From IMG/VR virus record IMGVR_UViG_3300033182_000098, positions 1-36,137 of that record: 36,137 nt of DNA; one strand, given 5' to 3'. A program made the translations under genes and the position numbers. The notes beneath the pieces were generated by a model. The model had not been told where the DNA came from and did no database searches. It was given only the letters and a program-made list of their open reading frames with translations. Positions 28,987 to 35,714 of the stretch are shown piece by piece (position 1 is the stretch's first letter; every line of letters starts with the position of its first letter). The stretch is from a virus.

Positions 28987-29269
28987 CTTGCTCTGATTTT
29001 TCTAATTCTAATTGTAAATTTGCTAATGCTCGCCAAGCTACTTTAGCGGAGTGACGTACTCCATCATCGTCAACTTCACCTGCTTGGATAAGGTGACGTG
29101 CTAAAGCGTCTAAGTGGTCGTTGGACTTCCCTCTGTCCCAATGGAGTGGCTTCTCTGGGTGGTGCTGTTGATTACCTGCCCAAGAACATTTAGCTACTTC
29201 CATAATAGCATCTGGAAAGTACCTTAGTACACCAGAGAATACTGGCTTCTCTTTTCTAGTAGATGGCAT
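28961..29269 (-). CDS. dATP/dGTP diphosphohydrolase-type domain protein
   Basis: 102 residues. KEKPVFSGVLRYFPDAIMEV, KPLHWDRGKSNDHLDALARH, GVRHSAKVAWRALANLQLEL together match a phage family annotated as dATP/dGTP diphosphohydrolase (DUF5664-like), in which the HWDR...DH.D..RHL..G..D..G.RHSAKVAWRAL residues line the active site. It would remove or remodel dATP/dGTP, affecting nucleotide pools or modified bases. This is a single small domain. Enzyme activity is inferred from the family. Confidence 0.75.
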   Translation of the reverse strand: MPSTRKEKPVFSGVLRYFPDAIMEVAKCSWAGNQQHHPEKPLHWDRGKSNDHLDALARHLIQAGEVDDDGVRHSAKVAWRALANLQLELEKSEQDAITKTKS

Positions 29270-29417
29270 TGTCGAGCTGCTGGATTAAATACCTAACTTC
29301 CCAATGCTCGAACCTACCTGAGATTTTCTCTTTGTAGGTCTTTAATTCTACATCGTACTGGTTCTTGTCGGTCTTCTCGTCTTTTGGGACTGGAGTGACC
29401 TTTACCGAAATTTGCAT
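29256..29417 (-). CDS. Hypothetical small protein
   Basis: 53 residues from ATG 29417 (MQISVKVTPVPKDEKTDKNQ); an upstream ATG at 29438 would add 7. The pattern is beta strand, polar turn, then helix (HWEVRYLIQQLDNAIY). Not recognised. It overlaps the next gene by 14 bases, which supports real translation. Confidence 0.5.
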   Translation of the reverse strand: MQISVKVTPVPKDEKTDKNQYDVELKTYKEKISGRFEHWEVRYLIQQLDNAIY

Positions 29418-29473
29418 AGTTATTAATTTTAAGTTCATTACGAAGATAGGAACAAAATGTTAATAACGCAAGG

Positions 29474-29869
29474 CTACAATAAAATATCTGCTTGGTCTAC
29501 ATTAAAATATCCGACCTCTTTAGCTATGAAGTTGTTGTTAGCAAACTGAGTAGTCTTAGGCATACCTCTGACTTCCCAGAAGCCGTCGTGGTGTAGCATA
29601 TTAAAACGGAATACTCCTTTGGGCGTACTGTTGATATAAACAGGAACGTCTAGGTTGTCATTGCATTTCCTTACAACGGCATCGTATTTCTTCTTCTCAA
29701 CCAGAAGGTCAGGGTAATGCTTGTCTCTGCATTTAAGCTCTATACGATGTCTTGTGTTTGGAGAATAGCAATCCCACCTGCTCATAGGGTTTTTAGCTAC
29801 AAGCAGGTCTGGATATACATTGTCTTTGAGCCAATCGAATAACTCTTGTTCGTTACTGATAAGACTCAA
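29474..29869 (-). CDS. PD-(D/E)XK nuclease-like protein
   Basis: 131 residues. The nuclease core reads MSRWDCYSPNTRHRIELKCR: D33, E44 and K46 in PD-(D/E)XK spacing, followed by YPDLLVEKKKYDAVV. The rest is a small beta-rich half with FWEVRGMPKTTQFANNNFIA. Similar small endonuclease-fold proteins occur in flavobacterial phage replication modules. The substrate is unknown. It overlaps the next upstream gene by 17 bases. Confidence 0.65.
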   Translation of the reverse strand: MSLISNEQELFDWLKDNVYPDLLVAKNPMSRWDCYSPNTRHRIELKCRDKHYPDLLVEKKKYDAVVRKCNDNLDVPVYINSTPKGVFRFNMLHHDGFWEVRGMPKTTQFANNNFIAKEVGYFNVDQADILL

Positions 29870-30305
29870 AATACTGTTTTAGTTGGTCATAAGTAGACTT
29901 CAAGCAAGGTCCACAAGAAGATACCTTCTTGTTAGCTCTAAACACCCTGTTGTATATCTTGATAAGTCTTACCTTGTCTTCTCCAGAGATAACATTTCTG
30001 TCTACAGAATAAAAGTCAGACAAGTAGTTGTACTCATCTTCTTTTAAACACTCTGGCTTACCATACCTAAAAATCTGATTTAATTTTTGTCTACGCTCTT
30101 CGCAACCGCAGTCATCTCCTGCTAAGAATTTAACAGCAGCTTTGATGCCAGTTGCTTCTGTAAACGACTCAATGCTGTCCCCCAGACCCTCTGGTGCTGC
30201 TTCTTGATTCGCTTTCCATTCGGCGTAAGACTTGTACTCCTTAGTACGCTTGTCCAAGTTTTCATAATACCCTTGATTTTCTTCGTATTTACTAATACTG
30301 TCCAT
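29853..30305 (-). CDS. Conserved phage protein, Cys-rich
   Basis: 150 residues. The core GLGDSIESFTEATGIKAAVK FLAGDDCGCEERR, then C...CGPC near residues 131-133, is a pattern I recall from conserved unknown proteins of flavobacterial phages. The Cys groups (DCGCEE and CGPC) could bind zinc. It lies between the sigma-like factor and a nuclease. No function is proposed. Confidence 0.65.
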   Translation of the reverse strand: MDSISKYEENQGYYENLDKRTKEYKSYAEWKANQEAAPEGLGDSIESFTEATGIKAAVKFLAGDDCGCEERRQKLNQIFRYGKPECLKEDEYNYLSDFYSVDRNVISGEDKVRLIKIYNRVFRANKKVSSCGPCLKSTYDQLKQYFESYQ

Positions 30306-30306
30306 A

Positions 30307-30858
30307 TTATTTATTGATTAAGTGATAGTCTCCGTTTTTAAAGTCTTCCCAGTCCTCACGGAACTTGTCCTTGAGAATCTTCTTATTGTTCCTGATTGAG
30401 TTGAATATACTAGTTAAACTAATGCCAGCTCCTTTTGCAATGTCTCGTAAGCTGTAGTCGCTTTTAAAGTACTTCTCCGAGAGGATTCTGTCGTATCTAT
30501 GCCAAGTACCCATCTCGCTTGCAATCTTCACCATAAGCACCTCAAATGCGCTTTCCATAGCTCTATCAAATGCAATCTCCATAAGCTCTGTGTCTATAGC
30601 ATCATCTTCTCTAACTTCATACCAGACAAACTTGCGCTCTGCCGCTATGTAAGTCTTGTACATATTTTTTAATGTTACATAAACAAAGAAGCGGTTGACT
30701 TCATCGTCCTTGTACATTATTCGACCTTCGTCCTTGACGTACTTATGCATTCTAAGATACATAGATTGAACGATGTCTTGAGCTGTGTCATAATCACAGC
30801 CAAAGCCCAGAACCATACTAAGCCACAGGTTATGTTTGTCTGCTAATAATTCAAGCAT
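30307..30858 (-). CDS. Sigma-70-like (ECF-type) transcription factor
   Basis: 183 residues. FGCDYDTAQDIVQSMYLRMH matches region 2.1-2.2 of ECF sigma factors, and YSLRDIAKGAGISLTSIFNS with IRNNKKILKDKF a region 4 helix-turn-helix. The linker between is short and acidic. It could redirect host RNA polymerase to late phage promoters, which do not follow one clear consensus here. It is a divergent copy, and a DNA-binding role other than promoter recognition remains possible. Confidence 0.7.
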   Translation of the reverse strand: MLELLADKHNLWLSMVLGFGCDYDTAQDIVQSMYLRMHKYVKDEGRIMYKDDEVNRFFVYVTLKNMYKTYIAAERKFVWYEVREDDAIDTELMEIAFDRAMESAFEVLMVKIASEMGTWHRYDRILSEKYFKSDYSLRDIAKGAGISLTSIFNSIRNNKKILKDKFREDWEDFKNGDYHLINK

Positions 30859-31268
30859 TGTATTTCTATTATTATAGCATCTTCTTTACCGTAGTACTTT
30901 TTTACATTGTCCATTGCAACTACATTCTGGTCTCTTTCCCATAGGACTCCTTCGAGGGCATCAAAGAGTGCTTTGTTTAGGTTGTCGTGTAAATCAGGCT
31001 TTGTAACCTTGTATTGAATATACGAAGAATTTTGTTTATACTTCGACATACTCTTAGGGTATTGGAACACATAATGTAGTTTAGTAACTGCTATTGGTGT
31101 GTCCGCCTTAATGCAAAAGAAGCCACTAGGGAGTTGTTCCCTAACGGCTTCTTGGATTTGCTGTTTATAGTCAGTAATACGCTTAGGCTGATAAGTGCGC
31201 CCGAATCTGGTCACTCTCACCGACTGGTGCGGTACTGGCTTTATTGGTATGTTTAACTTTACGTCCAC
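30843..31268 (-). CDS. rusA: RusA-family Holliday junction resolvase
   Basis: 141 residues. VTKPDLHDNLNKALFDALEG plus WERDQNVVAMD gives the RusA acidic set D92, D95, D103, D113 with K99. The N-terminus IPIKPVPHQSVRVTRFG is also typical. It resolves branched DNA before packaging, together with the ERF and exonuclease proteins. The first 86 bases overlap the end of the ATPase gene in another frame. Confidence 0.9.
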   Translation of the reverse strand: MDVKLNIPIKPVPHQSVRVTRFGRTYQPKRITDYKQQIQEAVREQLPSGFFCIKADTPIAVTKLHYVFQYPKSMSKYKQNSSYIQYKVTKPDLHDNLNKALFDALEGVLWERDQNVVAMDNVKKYYGKEDAIIIEIQCLNY

Positions 31269-32106
31269 CTATTAGGTCGATTATTTCTATATCTTGGTCC
31301 GCCACTTCTGGCAGACCTAAGTTGTTTATAAAGAAGCTAAAGTCCTCAAAACTTCTACCTCTACTTGATTTACACTTTACAACTATAACACTTGGGTCGG
31401 CCTCTGCTCTTTCTAGCTGTATCTGCGTTTCAGCTTTCTTCTCTAATGCACTACCCAAGTGGCCAGTAGGTTTAGTACTGCCCCAGTTGCTGTGGATTAC
31501 GGTGACAATATGTATATCAAACTTCTCAGTCCAATACATCAATTTCTGCACCACCATATTAGCTTCGTCTATATTATTAACATCGCCAATAAGGTCAGCT
31601 ATCCCATCTATGATTACAACACCCAGATTATCTGCGTATCTAATCTTGTAATCTATAAAAGCTAATCGTTGCTTAGGCGATAGGCTTCTAAGACCGTAAG
31701 TCCTGTAACATCCACTATCCACGTTTGACATTTCAATAGGTCTTCTGAAGACACGCTGTGCGTGAAAACGCCCTTGCTCGGTGTCAAAGTGAAATAAACA
31801 TTTGCCATCTCTAAATCCTTTTAGCTTTCCAGTAAACTTATCATTACCGCCTCCTAAGTAAGCAGCTGATAATAAGCTAACTAAAAATGTCTTCTGGTGT
31901 TTTGGCGGGCCTTGTATAAAACTAAAATTACCATAGGTTCCTATCGGCGTTGGATAGGTCTTTAATCCATCTCTAGTGTTATACGAGTGTTCCTTATAAC
32001 TTATTGCGACTGGCGGATACTCTATCTTCTCATTAGGGTCAATATAGCAGTCTGCCTCTAGTGCTTCCATCTGAAGCATCAATGTTTCCTGTTCCTCTGT
32101 TAGCAT
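31183..32106 (-). CDS. RecA/RepA-like AAA ATPase (replicative helicase candidate)
   Basis: 307 residues. FSFIQGPPKHQKTFLVSLLS (61-80) sits where Walker A should be but has Gln in place of the conserved Gly before Lys-Thr. Walker B: LGVVIIDGIADLIGD (D167). Sensor-like segments IHIVTVIHSNWGSTKPTGHL and LEKKAETQIQLERAE match RepA/DnaB-type hexameric ATPases. It would drive DNA unwinding or loading during replication. The altered P-loop may be natural for this subfamily. Confidence 0.8.
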   Translation of the reverse strand: MLTEEQETLMLQMEALEADCYIDPNEKIEYPPVAISYKEHSYNTRDGLKTYPTPIGTYGNFSFIQGPPKHQKTFLVSLLSAAYLGGGNDKFTGKLKGFRDGKCLFHFDTEQGRFHAQRVFRRPIEMSNVDSGCYRTYGLRSLSPKQRLAFIDYKIRYADNLGVVIIDGIADLIGDVNNIDEANMVVQKLMYWTEKFDIHIVTVIHSNWGSTKPTGHLGSALEKKAETQIQLERAEADPSVIVVKCKSSRGRSFEDFSFFINNLGLPEVADQDIEIIDLIGGRKVKHTNKASTAPVGESDQIRAHLSA

Positions 32107-32160
32107 TATTGTTAGTTAAAAAGAGCCTTAGACCCTTTTGTTAGTTAATTACTTCTTGCA

Positions 32161-32802
32161 TTAAAATAGTCTTTGTTGTGCTTTGTGTTGCTCTAATCGT
32201 TTCATAGCTGCATCGTAGTAGTCTTTGTCTAATTCACAAGCTGTTAATTCGAATCCTAAATTATGACAAGCTATTGCAATACTTCCTGAGCCTAAGTGCG
32301 TGTCTAATATCTTATCACCTTCTTTAGCGTAATTCATAAGTAGCCACTCATATAGCTTTACGGGTTTCTGTGTGGGGTGTATTCTATGCTCTTTGTTTTT
32401 CATATCGTGCTGAATCATCCCGTGCCAAGCTATATCTACAAAATCTATCTTATTAAGCCAAGATAACCAAGCTAACTCACCTTGACTGTATGTAGGCATA
32501 GTTACTTGTTTGTGCCAATAAAGCATACCTCCCTGTAGATTAAAAAAATTTGCTCCCCATACTATCTGTCTTTTACTTACTCTTTTTAACTCAGCAAAAT
32601 ACTCGTCAGAAGGTATTGCACTATCCCACTCTTGATTACCATAATCTTTACTTAATCCTGCTGATTTTTTACTTTGTAATTTTTTAGCACTATTTTTTTT
32701 ATCTGCATCTATACCATAAGGAGGGTCAACTATTGCAAGGTCGAAGTAGTTATCCTCGTATCTTGCCATTAGTTCCATATTGTCCTCGTTAGTAATTTTC
32801 AT
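32161..32802 (-). CDS. DNA methyltransferase, beta class (N6-A/N4-C)
   Basis: 213 residues. Motif IV DPPYG at 26-30, then HPTQKPVKLYEWLL (142-155), then motif I variant LDTHLGSGSIAIACHNLGFE (167-186): motif order IV...I is beta class. There is almost no room for a target-recognition domain, so the site may be short. It methylates DNA with SAM, likely to protect phage DNA from host restriction or to mark it. No cognate restriction enzyme is present. It shares a short intergenic region with the HNH cassette. Confidence 0.9.
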   Translation of the reverse strand: MKITNEDNMELMARYEDNYFDLAIVDPPYGIDADKKNSAKKLQSKKSAGLSKDYGNQEWDSAIPSDEYFAELKRVSKRQIVWGANFFNLQGGMLYWHKQVTMPTYSQGELAWLSWLNKIDFVDIAWHGMIQHDMKNKEHRIHPTQKPVKLYEWLLMNYAKEGDKILDTHLGSGSIAIACHNLGFELTACELDKDYYDAAMKRLEQHKAQQRLF

Positions 32803-32832
32803 ATTTCAAAATCAAGGGGCCGAAGCCCCTTG
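32801..32832 (-). terminator. Rho-independent terminator after the HNH gene
   Basis: Eight-base stem CAAGGGGC/GCCCCTTG (32813-32820, 32825-32832) with loop CGAA. The minus-strand transcript continues ATTTTG. It lies 2 bases after the HNH stop. The sequence ATCAAGGGGCC here (32811-32821) also occurs on the other side of the HNH gene. Confidence 0.75.
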
Positions 32833-32834
32833 TG

Positions 32835-33263
32835 TTAACTCACTACCTTCTTCTTTAAAAGTAGCTGATATCTTCCAAAGCTTTTTTTGATTATAGTAAC
32901 GCTCTTAGAACGCCTACCCTTAGTTAATCTAAGGAAGTCTGCTCTGTTGTCAGCAGCATCTCCTATACAGATATTGTTCCTTGAATTGTTCTTCTTATTG
33001 CCGTCCAAATGTCTGCAATGAACTCTTTTAGCTAACATCGCATCTCCATACTTTTGATAAGCCTGAAGTCTATGAACTTTGATTGGTCTATGGACATTTC
33101 TTCCATCTCTTACAAAAGAGAAGTTGAAGGCTGCATATCCCTTGTCGTCAATATAAACATCAATGATGTCTCCGTTTGGATATAATGGAGTTCCGCTGTT
33201 GTTAACTGCATACCCTTTTCTAGCAGCCTTTTTAAGGGCTAATGATTGGTCTGATAATCTCAT
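32835..33263 (-). CDS. HNH endonuclease (HNH_3-like)
   Basis: 142 residues. The nuclease core reads IKVHRLQAYQKYGDAMLAKR, VHCRHLDGNKKNNSRNNICI: His-His with Asn-Asn positions of the HNH_3 group, ending GDAADNRAD. A basic C-terminal tail follows. Stand-alone HNH genes of this type are common homing endonucleases in phages. It breaks the methyltransferase-to-SSB operon and is flanked on both sides by hairpins sharing an 11-bp direct repeat, which fits a mobile cassette. Confidence 0.85.
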   Translation of the reverse strand: MRLSDQSLALKKAARKGYAVNNSGTPLYPNGDIIDVYIDDKGYAAFNFSFVRDGRNVHRPIKVHRLQAYQKYGDAMLAKRVHCRHLDGNKKNNSRNNICIGDAADNRADFLRLTKGRRSKSVTIIKKSFGRYQLLLKKKVVS

Positions 33264-33280
33264 ACTTACGAGTGTTATGT

Positions 33281-33301
33281 ATCAAGGGGCCAGAGGCCCC
33301 T
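33281..33301. terminator. Hairpin upstream of the HNH gene
   Basis: Stem AGGGGCC/GGCCCCT (33285-33291, 33295-33301) with loop AGA. It lacks a clear T-run on either strand, so it may be a weak terminator or an mRNA structure before the HNH gene. The first 11 bases, ATCAAGGGGCC, repeat the downstream flank at 32811-32821. Confidence 0.6.
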
Positions 33302-33319
33302 ATCAACTATTCAACTAAA

Positions 33320-33622
33320 CTAAAACGGTAAATCAATATCGTCTGTTGCAGATACTGCTTCTTGCTGCGCTACACCTGAAGGTGCCGCAGTAATACTTCC
33401 GTCAGTCCAAACGACCTTGCCGTTGCCGACGTAGTTTCTATTAGCCTTTGATTGACGCTCTTCTTTTGACTGCGTATCATAAACAGATACGTTGTCACCG
33501 AACTGGCTAATCTCGTCATTAATACTTAGGGTGAGGTCATAGTATGTCCCCTTTTTCCCTTTTACGACCTTAGACTTGTCTAACTTGTCTAAGTTCAAGC
33601 TGTAGCGAATGATTGCTCCCAT
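33320..33622 (-). CDS. Small SSB-like protein
   Basis: 100 residues. Strand-rich N-terminal half (IIRYSLNLDKLDKSKVVKGK, GTYYDLTLSINDEISQFGDN) and a disordered Gln/Ala/Thr linker end in the acidic tip DDIDLPF, as in bacterial SSB tails. Location next to ERF agrees. The N-terminal fold is only partly SSB-like, so a functional analogue is also possible. Confidence 0.6.
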   Translation of the reverse strand: MGAIIRYSLNLDKLDKSKVVKGKKGTYYDLTLSINDEISQFGDNVSVYDTQSKEERQSKANRNYVGNGKVVWTDGSITAAPSGVAQQEAVSATDDIDLPF

Positions 33623-33626
33623 AACT

Positions 33627-34193
33627 TTACTTGTTTAATAATTGTTCTACTTGTTTACTTACATTATACTTGGCCTTAATCATATCTATAGAGCCACCGC
33701 CCTTTAGATACGCTTTAGCCGCTTGAAATTTCTCCCCTGACTTAGGCAATGTTTCTTTTGCGTTCTTAGGCTCAGGGGTCTCCTTTCCGTGTGTGTTTAT
33801 TGCGTCAGCGTCTTTAGTGTCATCAATTAAGAACAGACCGTTTAAAGCATACTTTCTAGCGTAGCTACTTGCAGACCCAAAAGACTGCGATAAGTCCATT
33901 CCCTTCTTGTCGACATCTATTCCAGCTGGTGCAGTAACCTCAGCAGAGGTTCCGTCATTATCCCAGACGGTTGCTCTAGCTTCAATAAACAAAACACCAC
34001 CGAGTTCAATTACAGTATCACTTAGTTTTAGTGCTAGTCCGTACTTAGCCAATAAAGGCTTTGCAGCTTCCAAGATGTCTTCTTGATTGCGGTACTTGTA
34101 CTTACCAAAACTGTTGAACTGATTTTTTGGGGCCTTTAGCTGTGTCTGCACAGCTGTTAGCCGCTCTCTGAATGTTAATGATTCTGTTGACAT
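33627..34193 (-). CDS. ERF-family single-strand annealing protein
   Basis: 188 residues. The ERF core is clear: KNQFNSFGKYKYRNQEDILE, KPLLAKYGLALKLSDTVIEL, and DLSQSFGSASSYARKYALNG followed by LFLIDDTKDADA. The C-terminal part is Lys-rich and polar with a helical end (IDMIKAKYNVSKQVEQLLNK). It anneals complementary single strands for recombination and genome circularisation, and pairs functionally with the RecE-like nuclease at 27.5 kb. Confidence 0.9.
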   Translation of the reverse strand: MSTESLTFRERLTAVQTQLKAPKNQFNSFGKYKYRNQEDILEAAKPLLAKYGLALKLSDTVIELGGVLFIEARATVWDNDGTSAEVTAPAGIDVDKKGMDLSQSFGSASSYARKYALNGLFLIDDTKDADAINTHGKETPEPKNAKETLPKSGEKFQAAKAYLKGGGSIDMIKAKYNVSKQVEQLLNK

Positions 34194-34229
34194 AAACGAA
34201 TGATTTTTAACAAATATATAAATTATTTT

Positions 34230-34412
34230 CTATCGTCCAAATTCTCTTGCCATCTTTTCTGGCGTAATATCTCTTCCCAATGAGTCAAGTAATCTGGTTT
34301 GTGGCCTGTTATTAAGTTTAACTTTTTTGCTGTCCAGTCTTCGACTAACTCTGGCTTGTTCTTCATAAACGTCTTTTAGCTGCTTAAACAATGTAATTAC
34401 TGCTGAATCCAT
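34230..34412 (-). CDS. Hypothetical small basic protein
   Basis: 60 residues: MDSAVITLFKQLKDVYEEQA, then RVSRRLDSKKVKLNNRPQTR and LLDSLGRDITPEKMAREFGR. A helix, then a basic stretch, then a second helix: could be a small DNA-binding protein. Not recognised. It overlaps the upstream membrane protein gene by 16 bases, supporting coupled translation. Confidence 0.55.
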   Translation of the reverse strand: MDSAVITLFKQLKDVYEEQARVSRRLDSKKVKLNNRPQTRLLDSLGRDITPEKMAREFGR

Positions 34413-34534
34413 AAGATAAATAAATTAGAAATTAGACCAATAAGACCGATTAGTGCGGTAACAACTAATATCATCACCGAAGTATTCTGTCTTTCAGGGT
34501 TTCTCCCTTGATTGCTTCTGTACTGTCTTTTCAT
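34397..34534 (-). CDS. Small membrane protein
   Basis: 45 residues from ATG 34532-34534: MKRQYRSNQGRNPERQNTSV followed by one strong membrane segment MILVVTALIGLIGLISNLFI. A basic, polar N-terminus of 20 residues suggests a cytoplasmic start. It is the first gene after the promoter-like region at 34555-34584. It overlaps the next gene by 16 bases. Role unknown; early host-takeover membrane peptides often look like this. Confidence 0.6.
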   Translation of the reverse strand: MKRQYRSNQGRNPERQNTSVMILVVTALIGLIGLISNLFILWIQQ

Positions 34535-34554
34535 CTGTTGTAGTTTTATAGACG

Positions 34555-34584
34555 CAAGCTACAATATAAAATTGACATACACAA
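34555..34584 (-). promoter_or_regulatory. Candidate early promoter (TTG-N20-TAGCTTG)
   Basis: On the minus strand a TTG and a TAGCTTG are 20 bases apart, near the Bacteroidetes consensus TTG-N17-23-TAnnTTTG. It would start transcription of the early operon 34534-24510. Directly upstream lies TTATACACA (34586-34594), a perfect DnaA-box match, and the terminator of the preceding gene. Confidence 0.45.
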
Positions 34585-34585
34585 G

Positions 34586-34594
34586 TTATACACA
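34586..34594. other. DnaA-box match TTATACACA
   Basis: An exact match to TTATNCACA, upstream of the candidate early promoter and overlapping the T-run of the terminator. A host DnaA protein or the phage DnaA-like protein could bind here. One such match can arise by chance in AT-rich DNA. Confidence 0.35.
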
Positions 34595-34627
34595 AAAAAA
34601 GGAGGCCGCCCTTTCAGACGACCCCCT
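34594..34627 (-). terminator. Rho-independent terminator after the M15-like gene
   Basis: Minus-strand RNA forms an 11-bp stem AGGGGGTCGTC/GGCGGCCTCCT with three G-U pairs and a six-base loop, then seven U. The G-U pairs exist only in this strand, fixing the direction. Confidence 0.85.
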
Positions 34628-34655
34628 AACCAAACAACAGAATCAGGAATGATTG

Positions 34656-35042
34656 TTACCAGAGATATATAGCAGGCGGTTTCATTTCGTCAGTATCAAA
34701 ATAAACAACTTCCCTACCGATAGCAAATCTTTGTACCCCTTGTTCCATAAGCGAACGAACGAGTTTAAGACGCTTTTTATGTCCGACACACCTAATTTGA
34801 ACAGCTTTACCGATGCGATGAGAGTTATTGCTAACCAGACCAATACCATCAGCATAGCTTTTAGAGGTGTAACCGAGAATAATGTTAGGGATAAATTCAT
34901 AATAACTTGCAGCTCTATCTAATGCTACCACAGGTTCTCGTTCCATAAACATATAGCCAGAGCCTTCTTTGTCAGGTGAATCAAACATCGACCACCTTAG
35001 TACTTTAAGTCCTTCTCTGTCTAGTTCTTCTTCTTTTGTCAT
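34656..35042 (-). CDS. M15 peptidase homologue with lost zinc ligands
   Basis: 128 residues. Layout follows phage M15_3 peptidases: MFDSPDKEGSGYMFMEREPV, then IPNIILGYTSKSYADGIGLV, then SNNSHRIGKAVQIRC, and a closing VVYFDTDEMKPPAIYLW. In active relatives the set is S-x-H-x6-D and H-x-D. Here H75 remains, the Asp is Gln (Q82), the second His is Tyr (Y114), and the Arg of the SxYR segment is Thr. So it should not bind zinc normally. The frame is intact and has its own promoter-like region and terminator, so the protein is probably used, perhaps as a wall-binding or regulatory pseudoenzyme. Confidence 0.75.
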   Translation of the reverse strand: MTKEEELDREGLKVLRWSMFDSPDKEGSGYMFMEREPVVALDRAASYYEFIPNIILGYTSKSYADGIGLVSNNSHRIGKAVQIRCVGHKKRLKLVRSLMEQGVQRFAIGREVVYFDTDEMKPPAIYLW

Positions 35043-35275
35043 AGCTTTTAGTATTGGGGAGGCGGTCCAAACCAGAATCCAAATAAGTTCGCTCCTCCCC
35101 TATACCGTTTAACTAACTTAATTTACCATTATGGAAACAAGACAAATATAATGATACTTGTTGTTATTACCTAGTTATTTCGAAATAAATTTCCAACTAG
35201 GGGGTGTTTGGTCCTTTTACTTGACATTGTCAAAAAAAAGTAGTAACTTCGCCTTCACTATGTGGCTTGACTACG
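35043..35275. promoter_or_regulatory. Palindrome-rich regulatory region between the two M15 genes
   Basis: No gene. It contains TTATTTCGAAATAA (35175-35188, perfect 14-bp palindrome) nested inside CCTAGTT/AACTAGG (35170-35176, 35195-35201), and TTGACATTGTCAA (35221-35233, perfect 13-bp palindrome). TATATTTG on the minus strand at 35143-35150 is a good -7 element for the 128-residue gene, though no -33 TTG is well placed. The leader RNA of that gene can form a GGGGAGG/CCTCCCC hairpin (35055-35061, 35092-35098). Confidence 0.5.
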
Positions 35276-35299
35276 AAAAGAGCCGCCTTAAAGCGGCTC
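35276..35299 (-). terminator. Rho-independent terminator after the endolysin gene
   Basis: Seven-base stem GAGCCGC/GCGGCTC (35280-35286, 35293-35299) with a six-base loop, followed by TTTTCG on the minus strand. It closes the lysis operon. Confidence 0.85.
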
Positions 35300-35327
35300 G
35301 CAGCTTACTAGTAGTGTTAAGGGATAA

Positions 35328-35714
35328 TTATGCCGTTGTGTAATCCCAACGAGCTTTAGTTCCTCTGATGTCGTAGTGAGTAAAGGTATCATAGCGTCCT
35401 AGACCGCCCTCCTTCATTAGACCACAGTCTATTAAAAATTCAATAGCATCTGCTACTTCACTAGGTGGAATACCGTCCATTACAACGTCAGCTGCTTTTC
35501 CAGACAGGTGTTGGCTGTTTACAGCCCCACCTACGCTTCTATTATAAACTGGACTCCTGTAGGCACTATTGATGTTTACAGGTGTATTAAAGTGCGCTCT
35601 AACAACTTCTAGGTTCTCAGCCACTTCTATTACGTTATTAAACACTTCTAACGGCATTTCGCTGCCATCAGAACACTCAAACTCACTCTTACTAAAATTA
35701 GCTGTTAGTTTCAC
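35328..35714 (-). CDS. Endolysin, M15 peptidase
   Basis: 128 residues. Zinc-binding residues are all present: SQHLSGKAADV (H69, D76) and FTHYDIRG (H113, D115), with INSAYRSPVYNRSVGGAVNS before them. This is a peptidase M15_3 (VanY/L-alanyl-D-glutamate type) that cuts peptide links of peptidoglycan. No signal peptide, so it needs the holin to leave the cytoplasm. It overlaps the holin candidate stop by 4 bases. Last gene of the lysis operon. Confidence 0.93.
   Translation of the reverse strand: MKLTANFSKSEFECSDGSEMPLEVFNNVIEVAENLEVVRAHFNTPVNINSAYRSPVYNRSVGGAVNSQHLSGKAADVVMDGIPPSEVADAIEFLIDCGLMKEGGLGRYDTFTHYDIRGTKARWDYTTA

Noticed and set aside
31244-31665. Plus-strand open frames opposite the ATPase gene
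   Set aside because: They are antisense shadows of a gene with clear motif evidence; no start context or homology.
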